64,000 bases of DNA, from assembly GCF_041080625.1 (NCBI RefSeq), contig NZ_CP163518.1, positions 9,727,501-9,791,500 of the forward strand, given 5' to 3'. Source of the stretch: Streptomyces sp. CG1. GTDB lineage: Bacteria; Actinomycetota; Actinomycetes; Streptomycetales; Streptomycetaceae. The position numbers and the translations under genes were made by a program. The notes below the pieces were generated by a model, which was not told the DNA's origin, did not search any database, and saw only the letters and a list, made by a program, of their open reading frames with translations. Position 1 is the first letter of the stretch. The number at the start of each line of letters is the position of its first letter. This document shows positions 49,578 through 58,339 of the stretch, in pieces.

Positions 49578-52031
49578 GTGGTGAGTGAGGGCGCTGCGAT
49601 CAGCGGAACGCGTACGGCGCCGGAGCGTGCCGAAGCCGCCCTGGAGACCCTCACCTCGGCACCCGCCACGCCGGACCGGCTCCGCCGGGTCCTCGAACAG
49701 GCGCTGGTGTTCGCCGGGGCGGCCTTCGCCGGGGTGTACACGCCCGGCGACGACCCGGCCCAGCTGTGCCTCGCCGAGTCGGCGGGCCTGCCGCGCACCC
49801 TGTACGGGCTGCGCGACAGCTATCCGGTGGCCGGCGGTTCCCCGGTCGCCGAGGCGCACCGCACCGGACGCCCGCGCCGGCTCGGCCCCGCGGAGCTGGC
49901 CGGCTTCCCCGAGGCGCGGCGCACCCCGTCCGCGGACTTCTCCATGGCCGTCCTGCCGCTCGGCCCGGCGGGCAGTGGCTGCCTGCTGGCCGTCACCGGG
50001 CACCCCGCCGGCTTCGGCTCCGACGACCGCGCCTGCCTGGAGTTGATCGCCCGCGCCGTCGCCGTACCCCTCCCGGCCGCCCCCGCCGGTGACGGCGGTG
50101 AGCTGGCGCCGGACGCCTTCAGCCTGGCCATGGACAGCGGCCGGATCGAGGTCGGGGACGAGATCCTGCGGCTGTTCGGGCTCGGCCGGGACGGCTTCGA
50201 CGGCCGGGTCGAGACCCTGCTCGGGCTGTGCGTGCCCGAGGATCTGCCCGCGCTGATGTCCGTGGTCGAGGCCGACCACATGTCCATCGGCGACCGCGAG
50301 CTGGACTTCCGCATCCTGCAGCCTTCGGGACCGCCGAAGTGGCTGCGGCTGCGCGGCCGGCTGCTGCCGGGCGGCGAGGGCCGCTCCGCTCGGCTCGTCG
50401 GCACCGTCGTCGACGCCTCCACCCTGCGCTCCGGCGTCACCGACGTGGCCCGGGTGCAGCGCCTGGCCGCCGCCCTCGCCACCGCGGGCACCGTCAAGGA
50501 CGTCGGCAAGGCCGTCGTCGCCGCGCTGCGCCGGCCGCTGCAGGCCGACCGGATCGCGCTCGCCGAACTGGAGAACGACCGTCTCGTCGTCACCGTCCTC
50601 GACCCGCCCGATCCCGAGGCCTGGCCCGATCTGTGGCGCAGCGAGTGGCGCACCGAATGGCCCGACGCACCGGTGCGCGACATGCCCACCCTGGCCGCCG
50701 CGCTGCGCGAGGGCCGCGCCCGGATCTGGCCGGCCGGCAGCCCGCTGGAACCCGCCCTCGCCGAGGTCGGCCCCGGTGGCCTCGCCGTGCTGCCGCTGCC
50801 CGCAGGCGGCCGCATGGCCGGCGCCTGTCTGATCGGCTGGAACCGCCCGCACGACTTCGGCCCCGACGAACGCGCCCTGCTCACCGCCTGCGCGGGCCTC
50901 GCCGGCGAGGCCCTGCTGCGTGCCCACGCCTTCGACGCCGAGCACGAGCTCGTCGGCATGCTCCAGCGCACCCTGCTGCCGCGCCGCCTGCCCCGGCTGC
51001 CCGGCGCGGTCGCCGTCGCCCGGTACCTGCCGACCACGGCCGGTCTGGAGGTCGGCGGCGACTGGTACGACGTGATCCCGCTGGCCGACAATCACGTGGC
51101 CCTTGTCATCGGCGACGTCCAGGGGCACAACGCGGGAGCCGCCACCCTGATGGGCCAGATGCGCACCGCGCTGCGCGCCTACGCAACCGAGGGCCACCCG
51201 CCGGACGTGGTCGTGGCCCACGCCAACCGGCTGCTGCTGGAGATGGAGACCAACCTGTTCGCCACCTGCGCCTACGTCGACGTCGACATGGAGCAGGGCA
51301 CCGCCTGGTGCGTGCGCGCCGGGCACCTCCAGCCCGTGCTGCGCCACCCGGACGGCACCGCCGAGATCGTCCGCGCCGAGGGCGGGCCGCCGCTCGGAGT
51401 GCTCGGCCAGGCCGACTTCCCGATGACCCCGTTGCGGCTGCTGCCCGGCACGGTGATCGCGCTGACCACGGACGGCCTGGTGGAGGCGCCGGGCGTCGAC
51501 ATCGACGCCGGCATGGACCGGCTCGCCGCCCGGCTGGCTGCCGCCGACCCGGCGCACCTCGGGCTGGTCGCCGACGTGCTGCTCACCGGCGCCCACCGCG
51601 GCGACGACGTGGCCCTGCTGCTGATGCGCTACGACGGCCTGGCCGTACACCCGCTGCGCGAGAGCTGGACGGTGTGGCGGGTACCGGAGGCGGTCCGGCA
51701 CGCCCGCCGCTTCACCCGGCGCACCCTGCGCACCTGGGGCATCTCGCAGGACACCATGGATGCGGCCCTGCTGGTGGTCTCCGAACTCGTCACCAACGCC
51801 CTCGTCCACACCGACGGCCAGGTCCGCCTCGACATGAGCCTGGTCAACCACCGCCTGCGACTCGCCGTCGCCGACTCCTCCCCGCGCAGCCCCGTCAAAC
51901 CCACCAGCATCGGCTGGGAGGCCACCGGCGGCCGGGGCATCCTCCTGGTGGAGGCGGTGTCGGCGGCCTGGGGCACGCTCCCGGTCAGCGGCGGCAAGCA
52001 GGTGTGGGCGGACCTCGTACCCGGCGGCTGA
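49578..52031 (+). CDS. GAF-PAS-GAF-SpoIIE phosphatase with HATPase domain
   Basis: About 817 residues: GAF (20-165), PAS (170-290, GDEILRLFGLGRDGFDGR), GAF (300-460), PP2C/SpoIIE (470-690, with VGGDWYDVIPL, VIGDVQGHNAG and DDVALLLMR) and a C-terminal HATPase domain (695-817, VVSELVTNALVHTDG and GGRGILLVEAVS). Start at GTG 49578 or GTG 49581; there is no clear ribosome site. The much longer open frame leading into it is the opposite-strand shadow of the RamC-like gene. Probable role: dual phosphatase and kinase acting on anti-sigma partners. It is divergent from the lanthipeptide cluster, which is suggestive only. Confidence 0.9.
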   Translation: MVSEGAAISGTRTAPERAEAALETLTSAPATPDRLRRVLEQALVFAGAAFAGVYTPGDDPAQLCLAESAGLPRTLYGLRDSYPVAGGSPVAEAHRTGRPRRLGPAELAGFPEARRTPSADFSMAVLPLGPAGSGCLLAVTGHPAGFGSDDRACLELIARAVAVPLPAAPAGDGGELAPDAFSLAMDSGRIEVGDEILRLFGLGRDGFDGRVETLLGLCVPEDLPALMSVVEADHMSIGDRELDFRILQPSGPPKWLRLRGRLLPGGEGRSARLVGTVVDASTLRSGVTDVARVQRLAAALATAGTVKDVGKAVVAALRRPLQADRIALAELENDRLVVTVLDPPDPEAWPDLWRSEWRTEWPDAPVRDMPTLAAALREGRARIWPAGSPLEPALAEVGPGGLAVLPLPAGGRMAGACLIGWNRPHDFGPDERALLTACAGLAGEALLRAHAFDAEHELVGMLQRTLLPRRLPRLPGAVAVARYLPTTAGLEVGGDWYDVIPLADNHVALVIGDVQGHNAGAATLMGQMRTALRAYATEGHPPDVVVAHANRLLLEMETNLFATCAYVDVDMEQGTAWCVRAGHLQPVLRHPDGTAEIVRAEGGPPLGVLGQADFPMTPLRLLPGTVIALTTDGLVEAPGVDIDAGMDRLAARLAAADPAHLGLVADVLLTGAHRGDDVALLLMRYDGLAVHPLRESWTVWRVPEAVRHARRFTRRTLRTWGISQDTMDAALLVVSELVTNALVHTDGQVRLDMSLVNHRLRLAVADSSPRSPVKPTSIGWEATGGRGILLVEAVSAAWGTLPVSGGKQVWADLVPGG

Positions 52032-52112
52032 CGGCCACACGGGTGCGTTCACGGGGGCGTTCCGGCAGGTTGGAGGGGCATATCCGGAACGCGGTGCCTA
52101 GGGTCGATAGGC

Positions 52113-52388
52113 GTGGCACACACCTTCCAAGAACTCGTCCAGAAGCAGCGCGCGGCCGACGCCGCCCACGCCACGGTCGAGGAGCTGCGGGACGCGTACG
52201 GCCCGCCGGCCGAGCGGGGGATGACCGGCGCCCAGTCCGGCACCTACGAGACCGCGCTGCGCGCCTGGCGGGACCTGGCCCGGGACGTGCAGACCGCGGT
52301 GAGCGAGTATGCGAAGGAGACCGGCCGGGCACGCCCCGAGGTCGAGGCCGAGGTGGCCCGGGCGGCGGCGGAGCCCGAGGACGCATGA
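52113..52388 (+). CDS. Small conserved-type helical protein before cytochrome b
   Basis: 91 residues, highly helical and charged (FQELVQKQRAADAAHATVEE; ARDVQTAVSEYAKETGRARP), with no membrane segment or cysteine. I do not recognise a family. Its stop overlaps the cytochrome b start (ATGA), so the two are translationally coupled. GTG 52113 lies shortly after TAGGGTCGATAGG, which may be the -10 of a leaderless transcript. An assembly or regulatory role for the cytochrome is guesswork. Confidence 0.7.
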   Translation: MAHTFQELVQKQRAADAAHATVEELRDAYGPPAERGMTGAQSGTYETALRAWRDLARDVQTAVSEYAKETGRARPEVEAEVARAAAEPEDA

Positions 52389-53878
52389 GCCGGGCCGGCC
52401 GCCGCGCCGAGCGGCTCGTGGACGCCGCCGACGCCCGGCTGCCCGTGCTGGACGGCGGCCCGCTGCTGCGCAAGGCCTTCCCCGACCACTGGTCCTTCCT
52501 GCTCGGCGAACTCGCCCTGTACAGCCTGCTGGTGCTGATCCTGACCGGGGTGTGGCTGACCCTGTTCTTCCAGCCCGAGATGCGCGAGGTCGTGTACGCG
52601 GGCCCCTATGCGCCGCTGCGCGGGGTGCGCATGTCGGCCGCCTTCGACTCCACCCTGCACATCAGCTTCGACGTGCGCGGCGGGCTGCTGCTGCGGCAGA
52701 CTCACCACTGGGCCGCGCTGGTCTTCGTGGCCGCGATCGGTGTGCACATGCTGCGGATCTTCTTCACCGGCGCCTTCCGCCGGCCCCGCGAGCTGAACTG
52801 GGCCATCGGGCTGACCCTGTTCGTGGTCTCGCTCGCGGAGGGCTTCGCCGGCTACTCGCTCCCCGACGACCTGCTCTCCGGGACCGGGCTGCGCATCGCG
52901 CAGGGCATCATGCTGTCGATCCCGGTCGTGGGCACGTACGTGGCCTTCTTCGTGTTCGGCGGCCAGTACCCGGCCCACGACATCGTCACCCGCCTGTACC
53001 CGGTGCACATCCTGCTGCTCCCCGGTGCCCTCATCGCGCTGGTCGCCGTACACCTGATCCTGGTGGTGCGTCTCAAGCACACTCAGTGGCGCGGCCGCGG
53101 CCGCAGCCAGGGCAACGCCGTCGGCAAGCCGTTCTTCCCGCAGTTCACCGCCTCCTCCGGCGGCCTGGCCCTCGCCGCCACCGGCCTGCTGGTGCTCCTC
53201 TCCGGCCTCGCCCAGGTCAACCCGGTCTGGAACTACGGCCCCTACCGTCCCGACCAGGCCTCCACCGGCTCCCAGCCCGACTGGTACGTCGGCTTCCTGG
53301 AGGGCGCGCTGCGGCTGGTCCCGCCGTGGGAGACGAACCTCGCGGGCCACACCCTCATGTGGAACGTCCTGCTCCCGGCGATCGTGCTGCCGGGCCTGCT
53401 GTTCGCCGTGCTGTACGCCTATCCGTTCGTGGAGCAGCGGCTGACCGGGGAGTGGCGGACGGAGCGGCACCTGTGCGACCGACCCCGCGAGCGGCCCGTC
53501 CGCACCGGGCTCGGCGTGGCGGGCACGGTGTTCTACGGCGTGCTGCTCCTGGCCGGCGGCAACGACATCGTCGCCCAGACCTTCCGCATCTCCGTCAACG
53601 CGCTCACCTGGGTGCTGCGTGTCGCCCTGATCGTGGCACCGGTCCTCGCCTTCCTGGTGACCCGGTGGCTGTGCCGGGCCCTCACGGCGGCCGAGAGCGA
53701 GCGGCTGGCCGAGGGCGTGCCCACCGGAGAGATCCGGCAGAGCGTCACCGGCCGCTACGAGACCGACCACGTGCCCGTCGCGGCGTTCCGGCCCGGCGCC
53801 CCGCGCAGACCGCTCACCGGTGCGCGTACTGGAACACCATCCCGTACACCCCGCGGACCAGAATCCCCAGACCGATGA
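52385..53878 (+). CDS. Cytochrome b, QcrB-like (orphan)
   Basis: 497 residues with about nine membrane helices. Haem-ligating histidines are in the LRQTHHWAALVFVAAIGVHM and PVHILLLPGALIALVAVHLI segments. The quinol-site signature is PDWYVGFLEG (actinobacterial PDWY instead of PEWY). In Streptomyces the main qcrB lies with qcrC and qcrA; neither is here, so this is a second copy of unknown partner. The last 65 bases overlap convergently with the CtaF-like gene, whose C-terminus is conserved. The Arg/Thr/Pro-rich cytochrome tail may therefore be a late extension. Confidence 0.88.
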   Translation: MSRAGRRAERLVDAADARLPVLDGGPLLRKAFPDHWSFLLGELALYSLLVLILTGVWLTLFFQPEMREVVYAGPYAPLRGVRMSAAFDSTLHISFDVRGGLLLRQTHHWAALVFVAAIGVHMLRIFFTGAFRRPRELNWAIGLTLFVVSLAEGFAGYSLPDDLLSGTGLRIAQGIMLSIPVVGTYVAFFVFGGQYPAHDIVTRLYPVHILLLPGALIALVAVHLILVVRLKHTQWRGRGRSQGNAVGKPFFPQFTASSGGLALAATGLLVLLSGLAQVNPVWNYGPYRPDQASTGSQPDWYVGFLEGALRLVPPWETNLAGHTLMWNVLLPAIVLPGLLFAVLYAYPFVEQRLTGEWRTERHLCDRPRERPVRTGLGVAGTVFYGVLLLAGGNDIVAQTFRISVNALTWVLRVALIVAPVLAFLVTRWLCRALTAAESERLAEGVPTGEIRQSVTGRYETDHVPVAAFRPGAPRRPLTGARTGTPSRTPRGPESPDR

Positions 53879-54197
53879 GGAACAGCCACAGCCCGAAGAC
53901 CACCCCGGTCGCCGTCACCGCGAAACCGAGCGCGGTGACGATCGGCCACAGGCTCTCGTCGGGGAAGAACGCCACCGGCCCGGCCCCGTCCGCCACTTCG
54001 GCGTCGGCGCGGTCCTGGGCGCGCGTCCCCCGGCGCCGGTACTGGATCAGACAGAAGAACGCGACCAGTGCGGCCATCCCGCACGCGACGACCAGCGCGA
54101 CCGTGCCCGTCTCGTCCCCCGACCACACCCCGTACAGCGCCGCCGACCCGCCGAAGAACACCGCGACCACGCCGAACAGCATCGCCTCCGTCCTCAC
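53814..54197 (-). CDS. ctaF: Cytochrome c oxidase subunit IV-like (CtaF)
   Basis: 127 residues with four membrane helices in two pairs: [35 protein letters not shown], then, after [20 protein letters not shown], a last helix [19 protein letters not shown]. This is the actinobacterial subunit IV pattern. GTG 54197 overlaps the CtaD stop (GTGA), so the genes are coupled. The C-terminus GMVFQYAHR overlaps the 3' end of the cytochrome b gene on the other strand by 65 bases. Confidence 0.88.
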   Translation of the reverse strand: MRTEAMLFGVVAVFFGGSAALYGVWSGDETGTVALVVACGMAALVAFFCLIQYRRRGTRAQDRADAEVADGAGPVAFFPDESLWPIVTALGFAVTATGVVFGLWLFLIGLGILVRGVYGMVFQYAHR

Positions 54198-55876
54198 CGG
54201 GTGCCCTCCGCCTCGGCTCTGCGCACGACCTCCGGATGGTGCAGGTCGAAGGCGGGCGACTCCGAGCGCACCCGGGGCAGCGCCAGGAAGTTGTGCCGCG
54301 GCGGCGGGCAGGACGTCGCCCACTCCAGGCCGCGTCCCCACCCCCACGGGTCGTCCACGGTGACCTGCTCGCCCTTGGCGGCGGTGCGCCACACGTTGTA
54401 GAGGAACGGCAGGGTGGAGACGCCCAGCAGGAACGCGCCCGCCGACGACAGGGTGTTGAGCAGCGTGAAGCCGTCCGCGGGCAGATAGTCCGCGTACCGG
54501 CGGGGCATGCCCGCCTCGCCGAGCCAGTGCTGCACCAGGAAGGTCAGCTGGAACGCCGGGAACAGCAGCCAGAAGTGCAGCTTGCCGAGCCGCTCGTCCA
54601 GCATCTTCCCGGTGAACTTCGGCCACCAGAAGTAGAACCCGGCGAACATCGCGAACACCACCGTGCCGAACAGCACATAGTGCAGATGCGCCACGATGAA
54701 GTAGGTGTCGGTCAGATGGAAGTCCAGCGGCGGCGAGGCGATCAGCACCCCGCTCAGCCCGCCCAGCAGGAAGGACACCAGAAAGCCCAGCGACCACAGC
54801 ATCGGTGTCTCGAACGACACCGAGCCGCGCACCATCGTGCCGATCCACGCGAAGAACTTGATACCGGTGGGCACCGCGATCAGGAACGACATCAGGGAGA
54901 AGAACGGCAGCAGCACCGCACCGGTGGCGAACATGTGGTGCGCCCACACCACCGCCGACAGCATGGTGATCGCGATCGTGGCCCCGACCATCGGCACATA
55001 GCCGAACAGCGGTTTGCGGGAGAACACCGGCAGGATCTCCGAGACGATCCCGAAGAACGGCAGCGCCACGATGTAGACCTCCGGATGCCCGAAGAACCAG
55101 AACAGGTGCTGCCACAGCAGCGCGCCCCCGTTCGCCGCGTCGAAGACGTGCGCCCCGAACTTCCGGTCCGCCTCCAGCACCAGGAGCGCCGCCGCGAACA
55201 CCGGGAACGCGGGCAGGATCAGGATCGAGGTGAACAGCACGTTCCAGGTGAAGATCGGCATCCGGAACATCGTCATGCCCGGCGCGCGCAGGCACAGGAT
55301 GGTGGCGATGAAGTTCACCGCGGTCAGCGTCGTCGACACACCCGAGACCACCAGCCCCATCGCCCACAGGTCACCGCCCGCGCCGGGAGAGAAGTAGGCG
55401 CTGTTCAGCGGTGCGTAGGCGAACCAGCCGAAGGCCGCCGCCCCACCGGGCACCAGGAAGCCGGAGACCACCATCAGGCCGCCGAACAGGTACATCCAGT
55501 ACGACAGCGCGTTCAGGCGGGGGAAGGCCAGGTCCGGCGAGCCGATCTGGAGCGGCATCACGGCGTTGGCGAACCCGGCGAACATCGGGGTCGCGAACAG
55601 CAGCATCATGATCGTGCCGTGGATCGTGAAGAACTGGTCGTAACCCTGCTGGCTCAGGAACTGCAGACCCGGCCGGGCGAGTTCCGCGCGCATGCCGAGG
55701 GCGAGCAGCCCCGCGAACAGGAAGAAGCAGAACGCCGTGACCATGTAGAGCCGCCCGATCACCTTGTGGTCGGCGGTGGAGAGCCGGCGCAGGAGGGTCC
55801 GGCCGGGACGCGGGGCGGGCGCCGTGTAGCGTGCGACGACATCCGCGATATCCGACATGTCCGATAGTTCCGTCAT
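54194..55876 (-). CDS. ctaD: Cytochrome c oxidase subunit I (CtaD)
   Basis: 560 residues with twelve membrane helices. The haem a ligand is in [11 protein letters not shown]. The CuB site and cross-linked Tyr are in [12 protein letters not shown], the His pair is WAHHMF, and the haem a3 and a ligands are in [15 protein letters not shown]. All redox-centre residues are present, so the subunit should be functional. The usual neighbours ctaC (subunit II) and ctaE (subunit III) are absent, implying a second copy that borrows them from elsewhere. ATG 55876 is used; no strong ribosome site is seen. Confidence 0.93.
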   Translation of the reverse strand: MTELSDMSDIADVVARYTAPAPRPGRTLLRRLSTADHKVIGRLYMVTAFCFFLFAGLLALGMRAELARPGLQFLSQQGYDQFFTIHGTIMMLLFATPMFAGFANAVMPLQIGSPDLAFPRLNALSYWMYLFGGLMVVSGFLVPGGAAAFGWFAYAPLNSAYFSPGAGGDLWAMGLVVSGVSTTLTAVNFIATILCLRAPGMTMFRMPIFTWNVLFTSILILPAFPVFAAALLVLEADRKFGAHVFDAANGGALLWQHLFWFFGHPEVYIVALPFFGIVSEILPVFSRKPLFGYVPMVGATIAITMLSAVVWAHHMFATGAVLLPFFSLMSFLIAVPTGIKFFAWIGTMVRGSVSFETPMLWSLGFLVSFLLGGLSGVLIASPPLDFHLTDTYFIVAHLHYVLFGTVVFAMFAGFYFWWPKFTGKMLDERLGKLHFWLLFPAFQLTFLVQHWLGEAGMPRRYADYLPADGFTLLNTLSSAGAFLLGVSTLPFLYNVWRTAAKGEQVTVDDPWGWGRGLEWATSCPPPRHNFLALPRVRSESPAFDLHHPEVVRRAEAEGTR

Positions 55877-55987
55877 TGTGTGTGACGCTACCCGGCAAAC
55901 TCCCGTCGGCATCAGAGCCATGCCGCCGTAAGGCTCCAGTCATACAAATTGGGCCAGATTCAGCCAGTCCCCATTAGGGTGTTGCCG

Positions 55988-56249
55988 GTGAAGGCTCCGG
56001 TGCTCTCCGGCGGCTCCGGTACGCGGCTGTCACTTCGACGGCGAGTTCGTGATGTACCTCGGGGACAACTTCGTCGTCGGCGGAATCCGGTCCCTGGTCG
56101 AGGAGTTCCGCCCCCACCGGCCCGCCGGGGTGGGCCGGATCGAGTCCTCGCTGGTCGGCCGGCACATGGAGGTCACCCCTGCGGCCGGAGTGCCCAGTGC
56201 CCACCGACTCGTCCTCGGAGACCAGAGCAAGGTGCGGATCCGTTCATGA
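55988..56249 (+). pseudogene. Decayed rmlA (glucose-1-phosphate thymidylyltransferase)
   Basis: A GTG at 55988 starts VKAPVLSGGSGTRLSL, the N-terminal nucleotide-binding motif of RmlA. After a frameshift and a deletion of about 80 residues comes FVMYLGDNFVVGGIRSLVEE. After a second, larger deletion comes the C-terminus LVGRHMEVTPAAGVPSAHRL plus VLGDQSKVRIRS. Only about 85 of the usual 290-355 residues survive. The TGA overlaps the rmlB start as ATGA, showing the old operon coupling. Confidence 0.88.
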
Positions 56250-57217
56250 ATCTCCTCGTCACCGGCGCCGCCGGGTTCATCGGCTCCCGCTACGTCCGGA
56301 TGCTCCTCGCCGAAGACTCGCCCGCAGCGCCCCGCGTCACCGTGCTCGACAGGCTCACCTACGCCGGCACCCTCACCAACCTCCCCTTCGGCCACCCCCG
56401 GCTCGACTTCGTGCACGGCGACATCTGCGACGCCGGACTGGTCGACAAGCTGATGGCCGACACCGACCAGGTCGTGCACTTCGCCGCCGAGTCGCACGTC
56501 GACCGGTCGATACAGGGCGCGGGCGAATTCGTACGCACCAACGTGCTCGGCACCCAGACCCTGCTGGACGCGGCCCTCCGGCACGGCATCGGCCCGTTCG
56601 TGCACATCTCCACCGACGAGGTCTACGGCTCCATCGACACCGGCTCCTGGCCGGAAACCCACCCGCTGGCCCCCAACTCGCCCTACTCCGCCTCCAAGGC
56701 CTCCGCCGACCTGCTCGCTCTCGCCCACCACCGCACCCACGGCCTGGACGTCCGGATCACCCGCTGCTCGAACAACTACGGACCGCACCAGTTCCCCGAG
56801 AAGATCATCCCGCTCTTCGTCACCCAGCTCCTCGATGGCCTGACCGTGCCGCTCTACGGCGACGGGCGCAACGTCCGCGACTGGCTGCACGTCGACGACC
56901 ACTGCCACGGCATCGACCTCGTGCGCACCCAGGGCCGCCCAGGCGAGGTCTACAACATCGGCGGTGGCACGGAGCTGAGCAACAAGGAGCTGACCGGGCT
57001 GCTCCTCGACGCGTGCGGCGCCGGCTGGGACCGGGTGACGTACGTCCCCGACCGCAAGGGCCACGACCTGCGCTACTCGGTCGACTGGAGCAAGGCCCGC
57101 GGTGAACTCGGCTACCGCCCGCGCCGCGACTTCACCACCTCCCTCGCCGAGACCGTCGCCTGGTACCGGGACCACCGCGACTGGTGGGAGCCGCTGAAGG
57201 AGCGGAGCCTGCGGTGA
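56246..57217 (+). CDS. rmlB: dTDP-glucose 4,6-dehydratase
   Basis: 323 residues, extended SDR fold. It converts dTDP-glucose to dTDP-4-keto-6-deoxyglucose. The NAD motif is TGAAGFIGS. The catalytic sets are STDEVYGSI with the Asp-Glu pair and YSASKAS with Tyr and Lys. Further family motifs are RCSNNYGPHQFPEKIIPLF, YGDGRNVRDWLHVDDHC and YNIGGG. It is full length and appears intact although the flanking rmlA and rmlD genes are broken. Start ATG 56246 overlaps the rmlA remnant stop. In the cell it needs another thymidylyltransferase. Confidence 0.95.
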   Translation: MNLLVTGAAGFIGSRYVRMLLAEDSPAAPRVTVLDRLTYAGTLTNLPFGHPRLDFVHGDICDAGLVDKLMADTDQVVHFAAESHVDRSIQGAGEFVRTNVLGTQTLLDAALRHGIGPFVHISTDEVYGSIDTGSWPETHPLAPNSPYSASKASADLLALAHHRTHGLDVRITRCSNNYGPHQFPEKIIPLFVTQLLDGLTVPLYGDGRNVRDWLHVDDHCHGIDLVRTQGRPGEVYNIGGGTELSNKELTGLLLDACGAGWDRVTYVPDRKGHDLRYSVDWSKARGELGYRPRRDFTTSLAETVAWYRDHRDWWEPLKERSLR

Positions 57218-57560
57218 GGTGGCCGGTCACCGGCGCGGGCAGCCTGATCGGCGGCGACACCGTACGGCAACCGCGCGGGCGCGGCGCGGACGTCACCACC
57301 CTCGACAGCAGCGAACCGTCCGCCGTACAGGGGCGCTCGCCGCACACCGCCCGGGCGTCGTCGTCAACCGCGCCGCGTACACGGCCGTGGACGCCGCCGA
57401 GACCGGCAAGGCCCGCGCACTGCTCGTCAGCGGCGAGGGCCCGCGCCTGCCCCTCTACCGAGGGACATCCACAGGCCTCGCGCACCGCCTACGGCCGCAC
57501 CGATCTCGCCGGGGAGCGGGCCGTGCTCACCGAACTCCCCGGCGGATCGGCCGTGCTGCA
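57214..57560 (+). pseudogene. Decayed rmlD (dTDP-4-dehydrorhamnose reductase)
   Basis: The GTG overlaps the rmlB stop (GTGA) and opens VRWPVTGAGSLIGGD, the NAD-binding start of RmlD. A frameshift leads to GVVVNRAAYTAVDAAETGKA plus RALLVSGEGPRL (the conserved VVVNxAAYTAVDxAE motif). After a deletion that removed the central motif, the original frame shows AYGRTDLAGERAVL, the YxxxK-type active-site helix. The C-terminal half is missing. From 57560 to 57719 I see nothing recognisable. Confidence 0.85.
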
Positions 57561-57719
57561 GCTCGATGTACGGCCCTGGGCCGTGCGCATGCCAACCCGG
57601 CCCCCCGCGCACGGGTATGGGAACCCCGAGACAAGGGCGGGGACCTCGCTGGCGAGGGGCCGGGGCGGCCGATCGGGTCGGGCTGCGCGCGTCAGATGGC
57701 GTGCGTCGGTCGGTCTGAG

Positions 57720-58307
57720 TCAGGCGGCGTGGGTCTTGGCGAGCAGCTCCAGGACCTCCGCCGTCGTGCCGCTCTCGCCGAGCCGCGGGAAGATCCGCTC
57801 GACGCTGTTCGCGTGCGCCTCGGCGTCGGCGTCGGCCATCGCGTCGGTGGCGAGGGCGACGTGGTAGCCGTGGGCGTAGGCGTCGCGGGCGGTGGACTCC
57901 ACGCCGATGCTGGTGGCGACGCCGGTCAGCACGATCTGGGTGATGCCGCGGCGGCGCAGCTGGACGTCCAGGTCGGTGCCGTGGAAGGCGCTCCAGTTGT
58001 GCTTGGTGACACGGATGTCGCCGGGGTGGCCGGAGAGCTCGTCGACGATGACGTCCCAGCCCTCGGGGAAGGCGAGGCCCCTCGCCTGGCGCTCGGTGCG
58101 GCCGGGCACGACGTCCCCGCCGTCGGCGGCGAAGGACACGCGGACCAGGACCACGGGCAGGTTCCGGGCGCGGAAGGCGTCGGCGAGTTCGGCCGTACGC
58201 GCCACGACCTCGGGGCCGGTGTACGGCTGGGTCGGCATCGCCGTGATGCCGTTCTGCAGGTCGATCGCGACGAGGGCGGTACGGGCGTCGAGCGTGGTGA
58301 GCGACAT
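57720..58307 (-). CDS. Isochorismatase-family hydrolase
   Basis: 195 residues of the cysteine-hydrolase (isochorismatase/nicotinamidase) fold. The catalytic Asp is in LVAIDLQNGITA, and the Lys in TKHNWSAFHGT. The position of the nucleophilic Cys, normally in GVATxxCV, reads TGVATSIGVESTARDAY, so the cysteine is replaced by glycine. The protein may thus be an enzyme of the cysteine-less isochorismatase (phenazine PhzD-like) type or inactive. It is 32 bases downstream of the MFS gene, probably in the marR-MFS operon. Confidence 0.88.
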   Translation of the reverse strand: MSLTTLDARTALVAIDLQNGITAMPTQPYTGPEVVARTAELADAFRARNLPVVLVRVSFAADGGDVVPGRTERQARGLAFPEGWDVIVDELSGHPGDIRVTKHNWSAFHGTDLDVQLRRRGITQIVLTGVATSIGVESTARDAYAHGYHVALATDAMADADAEAHANSVERIFPRLGESGTTAEVLELLAKTHAA

Positions 58308-58339
58308 GAGTCGGTCAGGCCTTTCCAGGGGGTAGGGCG

